The translations under genes were made by a program, and so were the position numbers. Shown one piece after another: positions 1-6,832 of a stretch of DNA of 64,000 bases (position 1 is the stretch's first letter; every line of letters starts with the position of its first letter). The stretch comes from CAYNJY01 sp964397755 (GTDB lineage: Bacteria > Patescibacteriota > Microgenomatia > UBA10105 > UBA927): the NCBI GenBank assembly GCA_964397755.1, contig CAYNJY010000005.1, positions 5,341 through 69,340 on the forward strand, read 5' to 3'. The notes beneath the pieces are model-generated. The model saw nothing but the letters and a program-made list of their open reading frames with translations. It did no database searches and was not told the origin of the DNA.

Positions 1-179
1 AGCGTCTCGGCCCGGGCTATAGCGATATCCTCATCGCTTGCAAGTTTTTTCCGAAGCAGGAGCTCTTCTATTTCTTCACCACTTCCGAGCGACTCAACAC
101 GGACTGACTGCGCCTGATCGGAAGACAATTTTTTGTCGGTAACGAGTACTGTTAGGATATCTTGGGCAGCGGAAGGCAT
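1..179 (-). CDS. PilB/GspE-type secretion or pilus ATPase, N-terminal fragment
   Basis: An open frame runs from an ATG at 179-177 off the left edge, giving about 59 residues. They begin MPSAAQDILTVLVTDKKLS, followed by SDQAQSVRVES and a stretch of the type EEIEELLLRKKLASDEDIA. This pattern (a helix with 'LS.DQ', then 'LL..k..asdedia.a.A') is typical of the GspE/PilB N-terminal domain of type IV pilus and type II secretion ATPases. Only this domain is in the window, so no Walker motif can be checked. The gene points away from holB and is divergent from it. Type IV pilus genes are common in CPR genomes. Family assignment rests on pattern memory of a short fragment, so confidence is moderate. 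Confidence 0.55.
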   Translation of the reverse strand, partial: MPSAAQDILTVLVTDKKLSSDQAQSVRVESLGSGEEIEELLLRKKLASDEDIAIARAET

Positions 180-290
180 ACGGGCAAAAGTTCAAAGTTC
201 AAAAACTAAATATGTGGGCAGCAAGATCTATTATTGAGTCTTTTGTATTATAATGCAACAGGTACCGAGAGCGCTTTCTAACCAGCGAAG

Positions 291-310
291 CCTGCCTACC
301 GGCAGGCAGG
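291..310. repeat. REP-like near-perfect palindrome (family 5)
   Basis: CCTGCCTACC followed directly by GGCAGGCAGG forms a 10-bp-arm inverted repeat with one mismatch. It lies in the 160-bp gap between the divergent pilB-like and holB-like genes, which otherwise shows only a TATAAT-like box at 249-254 and no gene. Confidence 0.6.
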
Positions 311-340
311 TAACCACTTAAGAAAGTAACTAACTATTTT

Positions 341-1012
341 ATGGATTCCTATCTCATCGTTGGCGGAACGCGGGAGGACCGCAATGAGAGCGCCACATCG
401 CTTCTTGCGGATTGGAAGGTGGCTCCCTTCGACGTGGTTTCTCTTACCTCCGACACTCCATCAATTGGGATCATGCAGGTGAGAGAATTTGAACGTCAGC
501 TTGCACTTGCGCCTGTCTCTTCTCCTTTTCATGTCGGGCTCATCGCGGAGGCCGAACGCCTGACCGTTCCTGCCCAGCACGCCATGCTGAAAACACTCGA
601 AGAGCCGCCTGTTCATGGACGGATCATTATAGAAGAAGGAAATCCTTCCGTACTGTTGCCAACAATCCTTTCTCGGTGTCACATCATTCGTCTCGATGAA
701 GTACGACGTCATACGACCCAAGACATCGAACGCTGCCGGGAGAAGCTCTCGGCGTTGGTTTCTTCTCCCGTCGGAAAAAAGATGCTCCTTGTTGAAGAAG
801 TTGCGCAATCAAAAGAGTTAGCGCTTTCATTTGTCGACTGTGCCATAGCCGCTACTCGAGAAATCTTGAAGGTTCAGTACCAGAACGGAAGACAGCATGA
901 AGCATTCACAAAACCGCAGGATCTTATCCGAAGACTGCTCACTGCTCGCTTACAGCTCATCAACAACGCACACCCGAAACTTATCCTCGACAACCTCTTC
1001 ATCCTCCTCTGA
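341..1012 (+). CDS. holB: DNA polymerase III delta'-like subunit (clamp loader)
   Basis: A 223-aa protein whose central part carries the clamp-loader signature: residues of the type 'iaeAERLTVPAQHAMLKTLEEPP' and then 'llPTILSRC', as in the delta' and gamma/tau AAA+ fold. The N-terminus (YLIVGG) has no proper Walker A lysine motif, which is expected for delta', a non-hydrolysing subunit. It is shorter than E. coli HolB (334 aa), so the C-terminal collar domain is reduced. The TGA stop (1010-1012) is the first three bases of a REP palindrome, so the repeat supplies the end of this gene. Known role: loading of the sliding clamp together with DnaX (encoded at 59944-61356). Confidence 0.8.
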   Translation: MDSYLIVGGTREDRNESATSLLADWKVAPFDVVSLTSDTPSIGIMQVREFERQLALAPVSSPFHVGLIAEAERLTVPAQHAMLKTLEEPPVHGRIIIEEGNPSVLLPTILSRCHIIRLDEVRRHTTQDIERCREKLSALVSSPVGKKMLLVEEVAQSKELALSFVDCAIAATREILKVQYQNGRQHEAFTKPQDLIRRLLTARLQLINNAHPKLILDNLFILL

Positions 1013-1030
1013 CAAGGCGAGACCCTGTCA
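1010..1030. repeat. REP family 1, copy a (3' flank of RAYT1)
   Basis: Arms TGACAAGG and CCCTGTCA surround a CGAGA loop. The left TGA is the stop of the holB-like gene on the plus strand, and the right TCA is the TGA stop (1030-1028) of the RAYT1 gene on the minus strand. Confidence 0.9.
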
Positions 1031-1723
1031 GTCAATGGCAAGTTTTCCTACTACCGCTCGCGGGTCATCTGTGAAGTCCTCAACAAAGCTTTCGTAAGAA
1101 AGAAAGTCAGCAAAACTTGTACGTCTAGCAGTTCGAAAAAACTCAAGCACTGGCTCAGGATGAAGCCAGATTGCCTTTTTCCTTCCTAAAAAATGAGCGT
1201 AGCTCGAGTAGGGATAGGCTACCGCCTTGACAGGGCGAGACCCTGTCAGCAGCTCTAATGGGTTAAGGTGAATATATCGTGTAAGGTGAAGTAAATAAGT
1301 ATCGGTATCGACAAGCGCTGCCTTATATGGCCCCTGAAAAAGCGTGCCGACCCGTTTATATTTTTTGTTGAAATACATCGAATAACTCGTACACAGCGCC
1401 TGAATGAATTTTGCCATACCATGAGGATGCGATTGCCATACCAATAGGTGAAAATGATTGGGTATGAGGCAGTATGCTAAGAGTGACACTTCACCAAAGA
1501 AAGACTTCAATGGCCTAACTCTGACAAGGCGAGACCCTGTCGTTTCTTCGATCGGATGGGGAGATTTTGCCCCTGACTCGGGCGAAAGGTATGACTTAAG
1601 AAAACTGAGAAATACTCGATAATCCTGGTCGTCGATAAATATGTCACGCTTCTCTACGCCGCGGTTGTATGCATGGTAATAACCGTTTGCTACATATGTC
1701 TTTACTTGGTTTGGAGAAGGCAT
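1028..1723 (-). CDS. REP-associated tyrosine transposase 1 (Y1/HUH, IS200-like fold)
   Basis: About 231 aa from the ATG at 1723 (the in-frame ATG at 1747 lies in a repeat and is less likely). The N-terminus has the family hallmark YYHAYNRGVEKRDIF, the HUH metal-binding pair is in PNHFHLLVW, and the candidate nucleophilic tyrosine is in LTRYIHLNP. RAYTs are single-copy, domesticated relatives of IS200 transposases that act on REP palindromes. Four copies of one palindrome accompany this gene: one at each flank and two inside the coding sequence, where they are read as TGSRLV (residues about 61-67) and TGSRPV (about 159-165) without breaking the frame. The activity of a protein with two such inserts is uncertain. 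Confidence 0.9.
   Translation of the reverse strand: MPSPNQVKTYVANGYYHAYNRGVEKRDIFIDDQDYRVFLSFLKSYLSPESGAKSPHPIEETTGSRLVRVRPLKSFFGEVSLLAYCLIPNHFHLLVWQSHPHGMAKFIQALCTSYSMYFNKKYKRVGTLFQGPYKAALVDTDTYLLHLTRYIHLNPLELLTGSRPVKAVAYPYSSYAHFLGRKKAIWLHPEPVLEFFRTARRTSFADFLSYESFVEDFTDDPRAVVGKLAID
1228..1248. repeat. REP family 1, copy b (inside RAYT1 coding sequence)
   Basis: TGACAGGG-CGAGA-CCCTGTCA, a perfect 8-bp-arm palindrome. On the minus strand it is translated as part of LLTGSRPVKA, in frame with the transposase. Confidence 0.9.
1522..1541. repeat. REP family 1, copy c (inside RAYT1 coding sequence)
   Basis: Arms TGACAAGG and CCCTGTC around CGAGA, in the same orientation as the other copies. It is read as TTGSRLV in the transposase frame. 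Confidence 0.9.
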
Positions 1724-1741
1724 TGCATAGTTAATAATGCA

Positions 1742-1762
1742 TGACAAGGCGAGACCCTGTCA
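1742..1762. repeat. REP family 1, copy d (5' flank of RAYT1)
   Basis: Identical to copy a in its arms and loop. It lies just upstream of the RAYT1 start, and all four copies are direct repeats of one another. Confidence 0.9.
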
Positions 1763-1773
1763 ATATGCGAGAT

Positions 1774-1802
1774 TTGAACTATCTCTTAATTTAGCCTATA
1801 AT
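1774..1802 (+). promoter_or_regulatory. sigma70-type promoter of the 1815 gene
   Basis: TTGAAC (1774-1779), a 17-bp spacer, and TATAAT (1797-1802). The ATG at 1815 follows after 12 nt with no Shine-Dalgarno sequence, which supports that start over the earlier in-frame ATG at 1737 inside the repeat. Confidence 0.75.
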
Positions 1803-1814
1803 GTTATATCCACT

Positions 1815-2714
1815 ATGGAAAAGCGAGTGGAAGGATTTCCTCAAGGAATGCGTGAAGCGGGAACAGAGATGGAGGGGCAACGCCGCCCGATGGCAGTGCG
1901 TGATCGAATTCTCTCTTTTTTCAAAAGCCGGGCGCCGAAGGCGCACGAAAAGCGACTCGTGCGAGCGTTTGACCGCCTGACAGAAAATCTCCAGGGCAAA
2001 GAGAGGGAACTGGTCGCACGGCTTCGCAAACCCGTCTCGGTCGCAGCGAAAGCTGCCGGCTTTATGCAAACTTACGTGGAGGCGATGCTCGCCGCAACTG
2101 CCCTCGTCGGCGCCACCGGCTTCCTCCTCAAGCGCTTCCGCCGCGGCACGAAACCAACTAATCCGACAGGACTGTTGAGTCCGGGTGAGACTACTCCCGA
2201 CACAGCTCGGACGGCAACGGTTGCGGCAACGACTGTCTTTGAGTCTCTTCGCGCCCAACTGCTCAAACAAGTAGAAGAAACTGGTACGACAGAGCCAAGC
2301 GTTACCCTCTCAACCGCTGACGTGCAAGCGGTTATTAAGAGAATGCACTTGCCAATGCGGTCTTTGTTAAAAAAACCAGGAGAGGTGAGTATAAAAGAGA
2401 CAAGCGAACATGAACTCGTTCTTCTTGTTAAAGACGTTCATGCAGTCACTGACAGAGGAGCAGTAGTAAAATTTTCCGTAGCTTTGAAAAATGGCCCTGA
2501 CGGTAATTTGGCTCTGGTAGAAAACCCATATGTTTTCGTTTATGGAGGAAAAAATTCTGCAGTGGAACAAGGCTTCTTAGATAGCCTAAGTTCTTGGCCC
2601 ACTACGAAAGTAAGAACTACCATACGTAGGCTTCTTGCTCTGCAGGGTTTGTTTCCAACGGATATGAAAATTCTGCCTGATGGCTTAAACGTTACGTTCG
2701 AAAAGGCCAGGTAA
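1815..2714 (+). CDS. hypothetical protein with one membrane segment
   Basis: 299 aa from the ATG at 1815, chosen because a well-placed promoter lies immediately upstream. The first ~80 residues are basic and helical (MEKRVEGFPQG onward). A hydrophobic segment around residues 88-105 (AMLAATALVGATGFLL) is followed by the positive cluster KRFRRG, which is compatible with a single membrane anchor. The rest (about 130-299) looks like a soluble mixed alpha/beta domain. I do not recognise the family. From about position 2340 the DNA becomes AT-richer than the first half. It precedes gyrB but has its own promoter, and gyrB has another. Confidence 0.6.
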   Translation: MEKRVEGFPQGMREAGTEMEGQRRPMAVRDRILSFFKSRAPKAHEKRLVRAFDRLTENLQGKERELVARLRKPVSVAAKAAGFMQTYVEAMLAATALVGATGFLLKRFRRGTKPTNPTGLLSPGETTPDTARTATVAATTVFESLRAQLLKQVEETGTTEPSVTLSTADVQAVIKRMHLPMRSLLKKPGEVSIKETSEHELVLLVKDVHAVTDRGAVVKFSVALKNGPDGNLALVENPYVFVYGGKNSAVEQGFLDSLSSWPTTKVRTTIRRLLALQGLFPTDMKILPDGLNVTFEKAR

Positions 2715-2755
2715 CCCAACGCACAGCAGCTTCCTCCTAAGGCCAAGGAATCGTA

Positions 2756-2784
2756 TAGACAAGGACTTTCGCGTAGTGTAAAAT
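2756..2784 (+). promoter_or_regulatory. gyrB promoter with 5' UTR hairpin
   Basis: TAGACA (2756-2761), a 17-bp spacer, TAAAAT (2779-2784). The predicted transcript begins near 2791 and starts with a perfect 8-bp hairpin, GTCCCGGC/GCCGGGAC (2796-2816, loop ACACT), placed just before the gyrB ATG. Confidence 0.65.
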
Positions 2785-2823
2785 GGGATTACATTGTCCC
2801 GGCACACTGCCGGGACTCCCATT

Positions 2824-4749
2824 ATGCCTGCGATGGTTAAATCCTCAAGCTCCTACACCGCTCGTCACATCGTTGTCCTTGAGGGACTCGACCCAGTCCG
2901 CAAACGGCCGGCCATGTACATCGGGACGACCTCACTCCCCGGCGTCCACCATTGTCTGAACGAGATTATCGACAACAGCATCGATGAAGCCCTCGCGGGA
3001 TTTGCCAAAAACGTCTGGGTGACCATCCACAAAGACGACAGCGTCACGGTACGCGATGACGGTCGGGGCATCCCGGTTGATAAAGTTGCCAAATACAAAG
3101 TGTCGGCGCTCGAGCTCGTCATGACCAAGCTCCATGCCGGCGGGAAGTTCGGCGGAAAGGTATACAAAATTTCCGGAGGTCTTCACGGTGTCGGCGCCTC
3201 GGTCGTCAACGCGCTCTCCGAGTGGCTGAAGGTCGAAGTGCACCGCGATGGCAAGGCCTGGAGCCAGGAGTATAAACGGGGGAAGCCGACTTCGCCGGTC
3301 AAAGTGATCGGACAGGCGTCTGATGCGGGGACGACCGTTTCCTTCTTTCCAGATAGGGAGGTATTTAAGGAAGGGATAAACCTCAACTTCGATACCGTCA
3401 AAAAGCAGGTCCGCGACCGTGCGTACCTGATTGCGGCTCTTTCATTTCACCTTTTCGACGAACGAAGTGGCGATCAGACGCGTTACTATTTCGATGGCGG
3501 CATCAAATCCTTGGTCAAGGCGATAAACCGCAATAAAACCGTCCTCCACGATCCGATCTACGTCACGAAAACCAACGGAGACACGTCGGTTGAAGTAGCC
3601 ATCCAATATAATGACGGCTTTTCCGAAACCGTCGAGTCGTTTGTCAACGTCATCCCAACGCCGGAAGGCGGCGCGCACCTGACAGGCTTTCGCATGGCCC
3701 TCACGCGGGGAGTCAATGACTACGCGAAAAAAATTGGCGCGATCAAAAACGGTGACGAGGGCATCACCGGCGACGATACGCGCGAGGGGCTCACGGCAAT
3801 CGTCTACATGAAGATGCCGTCACAAATACTCCAGTTTGAAGGACAGACAAAAGGAAAGCTCGGCAATGCCGAGGTTCAGCCGTTCGTCCAGACCGCCGTC
3901 AAAGAAGGGCTCGATACCTACTTCGAAGAAAACCCTTCTAGTGGCCGAAGGATCCTTGAGAAAGTATTTCTCGCCGCCAAAGCCAGGCTCGCCGCCAAAG
4001 CCGCCAAAGACGCAATTATTCGAAAAGGCGCCCTTGAAGGCGCCAGTCTTCCCGGAAAACTCGCCGACTGCCAGGAGAAGGATCCGGCTGTTTCGGAATT
4101 ATTCATAGTGGAAGGAGACAGTGCCGGCGGGAGCGCCAAGCAGGGACGGGACCGAAAATTTCAAGCGATCCTCCCGCTTCGGGGGAAAGTGCTCAACACC
4201 GAGCGCGCCCGGCTTGATAAAATCGTCGAGTTTGAGGAACTCAAGGCGCTGATTATCGCCCTCGGCATGGGGATCGGCGAAACTATCAATATGGCCAAAC
4301 TCCGCTACCACCGCGTGATTATCATGACCGACGCCGACGTGGACGGCCAACACATTATGACCTTGCTTCTCACATTCTTTTACCGCCACCTCCCGTATAT
4401 CGTCCAAAGCGGACACCTTTATATCGCCCAGCCGCCGCTCTATAAGATAAGTATTGGAAAAAACGTCTATTACGCGTACTCTGACGAAGAGCGCGATACG
4501 ATACTCAAGGAGCGCGCCGCGGAGGTAAAAACAGGGCCGAATATTCAGCGGTATAAAGGCTTGGGAGAGATGAATCCGGATCAGCTTTGGGAAACAACCA
4601 TGAATCCGGTCAATCGAATTCTCCGACAAGTGACGATCGCCGATACCGCCGCAGCTGACCAAATGTTTTCGATGCTCATGGGCGATGAAGTGCCGCCGCG
4701 CAAGCGCTTCATCCAAACCCATGCGAAGTCAGCCACCTTGGACATATAA
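2824..4749 (+). CDS. gyrB: DNA gyrase subunit B
   Basis: 641 aa from the ATG at 2824 (an upstream TTG at 2794 falls in the 5' UTR hairpin and is unlikely). GHKL ATPase motifs are visible: RPAMYIG, NEIIDNSIDEA, DDGRGIP and GGLHGVGASVVN. The TOPRIM part has EGDSAGGSAKQGRDRKFQ with PLRGKVLNTE, then DADVDGQHI, and the C-terminus has YKGLGEMNPDQLWETTM. Its length is that of the short gyrase B class without the enterobacterial insert. With GyrA (6833-9361) it forms the A2B2 enzyme that introduces negative supercoils at the cost of ATP. A pyrophosphatase gene sits between the two subunit genes. Very secure. Confidence 0.98.
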   Translation: MPAMVKSSSSYTARHIVVLEGLDPVRKRPAMYIGTTSLPGVHHCLNEIIDNSIDEALAGFAKNVWVTIHKDDSVTVRDDGRGIPVDKVAKYKVSALELVMTKLHAGGKFGGKVYKISGGLHGVGASVVNALSEWLKVEVHRDGKAWSQEYKRGKPTSPVKVIGQASDAGTTVSFFPDREVFKEGINLNFDTVKKQVRDRAYLIAALSFHLFDERSGDQTRYYFDGGIKSLVKAINRNKTVLHDPIYVTKTNGDTSVEVAIQYNDGFSETVESFVNVIPTPEGGAHLTGFRMALTRGVNDYAKKIGAIKNGDEGITGDDTREGLTAIVYMKMPSQILQFEGQTKGKLGNAEVQPFVQTAVKEGLDTYFEENPSSGRRILEKVFLAAKARLAAKAAKDAIIRKGALEGASLPGKLADCQEKDPAVSELFIVEGDSAGGSAKQGRDRKFQAILPLRGKVLNTERARLDKIVEFEELKALIIALGMGIGETINMAKLRYHRVIIMTDADVDGQHIMTLLLTFFYRHLPYIVQSGHLYIAQPPLYKISIGKNVYYAYSDEERDTILKERAAEVKTGPNIQRYKGLGEMNPDQLWETTMNPVNRILRQVTIADTAAADQMFSMLMGDEVPPRKRFIQTHAKSATLDI

Positions 4750-4776
4750 TGAAGGATATGAAAGGAGGAGAGAGAT

Positions 4777-6777
4777 ATGAATCCTATTAATCTTGCTCTT
4801 TGGGGCGGCGCGCTCTCTGTTCTCTATGGACTCTACCTGACCGGAAAGATTATGCGCCTTCCGAAAGGAACGGCAGACATGAACGCGATTTCCGATGCGA
4901 TTGCCGAAGGCGCGTCGGCCTTCATCAAGCGCGAATACAGCGCCATCACGCTCATCTCGGTTGTTATCATCGCCGTCTTATGGATGACCCTGGGGGTATC
5001 TTCTGCAATCGCCTTTGCGATTGGAGCATTCTGTTCCGCCCTTGCAGGCGCAATCGGCATGAGTGTCGCAGTCCGGGCAAACGTCCGAACCAGCCAAGCG
5101 GCGAAACAAGGCCTAGATAGTGCGTTCTCGGTTGCGTTCGCTGGGGGCTCGGTCACCGGGTTCATAGTTGCCGGACTGGCACTCATCGCTGTTTCCGCAA
5201 CGTACCTTTTTGTTATTGGTAGCGGGGAAAGCCTGCAGCCGCTCGTTGCCTTGGGTTTCGGAGGGTCGCTTATTTCCGTGTTCGCCCGACTCGGCGGAGG
5301 AATCTATACCAAAGGCGCGGATGTGGGCACTGACATGGTCGGAAAAATTGAGAAGGGGATTCCGGAAGATGATCCGCGAAATCCGGGCGTGATCGCTGAC
5401 TTGGTGGGGGACAATGTCGGCGACGATGCCGGCATGGCCGCGGACCTGTTTGAAACGTACGTCGTGACCGCTATTGCGACCATGCTGCTTGGTAAATCGT
5501 ACCTGCCGCAGTTTTCAGGCGCCGTTGTCTATCCGCTGATCTTGGGAACAGCCGGAATCCTCGCCGCGATTGCCGGCACGTTTTTCGTGAAATTAGGCCG
5601 GTCCAAGGCGATTATGCCAGCGCTCTACAAAGGGCTCATCGCCAGCAGCATCCTCTCGGGTGGCCTCTTTTATTTCGCGACCCAGTCGTACATGGCGGAA
5701 AACGGCCTGTACCAGACGCTCAATCTCTATTTGGCTACGCTGGTTGGGATTCTCGTCACACTGGGAATGGTTGTCATAACCGAATTCTATACATCAAAAG
5801 GGTTTGCTTCGGTGAAGCGCATTGCCGAGGCTTCCAATACCGGCCACGGCACGAATATCATCGCAGGGCTCGCTGTCTCGATGAAGGCGACATTCGCTCC
5901 GGTCATTCTCATTGCGGCAGCGATGCTCGCGGCACATTCCCTCGCTGGACTCTATGGGATTGCTCTCGCGGCCATGGGCATGCTGTCGCTGACGGGGATC
6001 ATCATTGCCATCGACGCCTTCGGACCGATCACGGATAACGCCGGCGGCATTGCCGAGATGACCAAGCAACCGGAGAAGGTTCGCGACGTCACCGATACGC
6101 TTGATGCCGTCGGCAATACGACCAAAGCGGTGACCAAAGGCTATGCCATTGCCTCAGCTGGGCTTGCGGCGCTCGTCCTTTTTGCAAGTTACACCCAAGA
6201 GCTTGGACAGCGCGTATCTCTCGGGTACCGGCTCAATGATCCCTATGTACTCGCCGGGTTGTTCATCGGTGCTGCCTTGCCGTACGTGTTTGGCGCACTG
6301 GCGATGGAAGCCGTGGGGAAGGCTGCGGGCGCTGTCGTCGTTGAGGTACGGAGGCAGTTTGATTCGATCAAGGGCATTATGGAAGGCGATGCCCGGCCAG
6401 AGTACGGAGCGGCTGTTGATATCGTCACCCGCGCGGCGCTGCGGGAGATGATGCTCCCTGCAGTTATCCCCGTTGCGGCGCCGATACTCGTTGGCTTCTC
6501 CCTCGGCCCAGACGCACTCGGAGGGCTCCTCATGGGTACGATCATCACGGGTCTATTCGTTGCTCTCTCCATGACGACGGGTGGCGCGGCCTGGGATAAC
6601 GCCAAAAAATATATCGAGGCCGGCCACTTCGGCGGCAAAGGATCACCGGCACACCAGGCAGCAGTGACCGGCGATACCGTCGGCGACCCCTACAAGGATA
6701 CCGCCGGCCCGGCGATCAACCCCATGATCAAAGTCACCAATATCGTCGCACTTCTTATTGCTGGATTTTTGAGATAA
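4777..6777 (+). CDS. hppA: K+-insensitive membrane-bound proton-pumping pyrophosphatase
   Basis: 666 aa with about 15-16 hydrophobic segments. The catalytic signature is GGGIYTKGADVGTDMVGK, followed by GIPEDDPRNPGVIADLVGDN and VGDDAGMAADLFE. Near residue 450 the sequence is GNTTKAVTKG. A lysine at this place marks the potassium-independent subclass, whereas K+-dependent enzymes have alanine (family knowledge). It hydrolyses pyrophosphate and pumps H+ (possibly Na+) outward, recovering energy from biosynthetic PPi. An unusually clear ribosome-binding site (AAAGGAGGAG) stands about 8 nt before the ATG. It lies between gyrB and gyrA in the same direction, so co-transcription is likely. Confidence 0.96.
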   Translation: MNPINLALWGGALSVLYGLYLTGKIMRLPKGTADMNAISDAIAEGASAFIKREYSAITLISVVIIAVLWMTLGVSSAIAFAIGAFCSALAGAIGMSVAVRANVRTSQAAKQGLDSAFSVAFAGGSVTGFIVAGLALIAVSATYLFVIGSGESLQPLVALGFGGSLISVFARLGGGIYTKGADVGTDMVGKIEKGIPEDDPRNPGVIADLVGDNVGDDAGMAADLFETYVVTAIATMLLGKSYLPQFSGAVVYPLILGTAGILAAIAGTFFVKLGRSKAIMPALYKGLIASSILSGGLFYFATQSYMAENGLYQTLNLYLATLVGILVTLGMVVITEFYTSKGFASVKRIAEASNTGHGTNIIAGLAVSMKATFAPVILIAAAMLAAHSLAGLYGIALAAMGMLSLTGIIIAIDAFGPITDNAGGIAEMTKQPEKVRDVTDTLDAVGNTTKAVTKGYAIASAGLAALVLFASYTQELGQRVSLGYRLNDPYVLAGLFIGAALPYVFGALAMEAVGKAAGAVVVEVRRQFDSIKGIMEGDARPEYGAAVDIVTRAALREMMLPAVIPVAAPILVGFSLGPDALGGLLMGTIITGLFVALSMTTGGAAWDNAKKYIEAGHFGGKGSPAHQAAVTGDTVGDPYKDTAGPAINPMIKVTNIVALLIAGFLR

Positions 6778-6832
6778 ATCAATCGTGCCGAGGTCGCACG
6801 CACATACTCACCCGAGCAAACTTGAAAGTTTT

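Noticed and set aside
2794..2823. TTG start giving a longer GyrB
   Set aside because: It lies inside a perfect hairpin of the 5' UTR and adds ten residues unlike any GyrB; the ATG at 2824 is better.
4099..4722. Long open frame on the minus strand inside gyrB (and similar ones opposite gyrA, tldE, pckA, ychF)
   Set aside because: They mirror well-supported coding genes, have no family motif, and arise from codon bias of the real gene.
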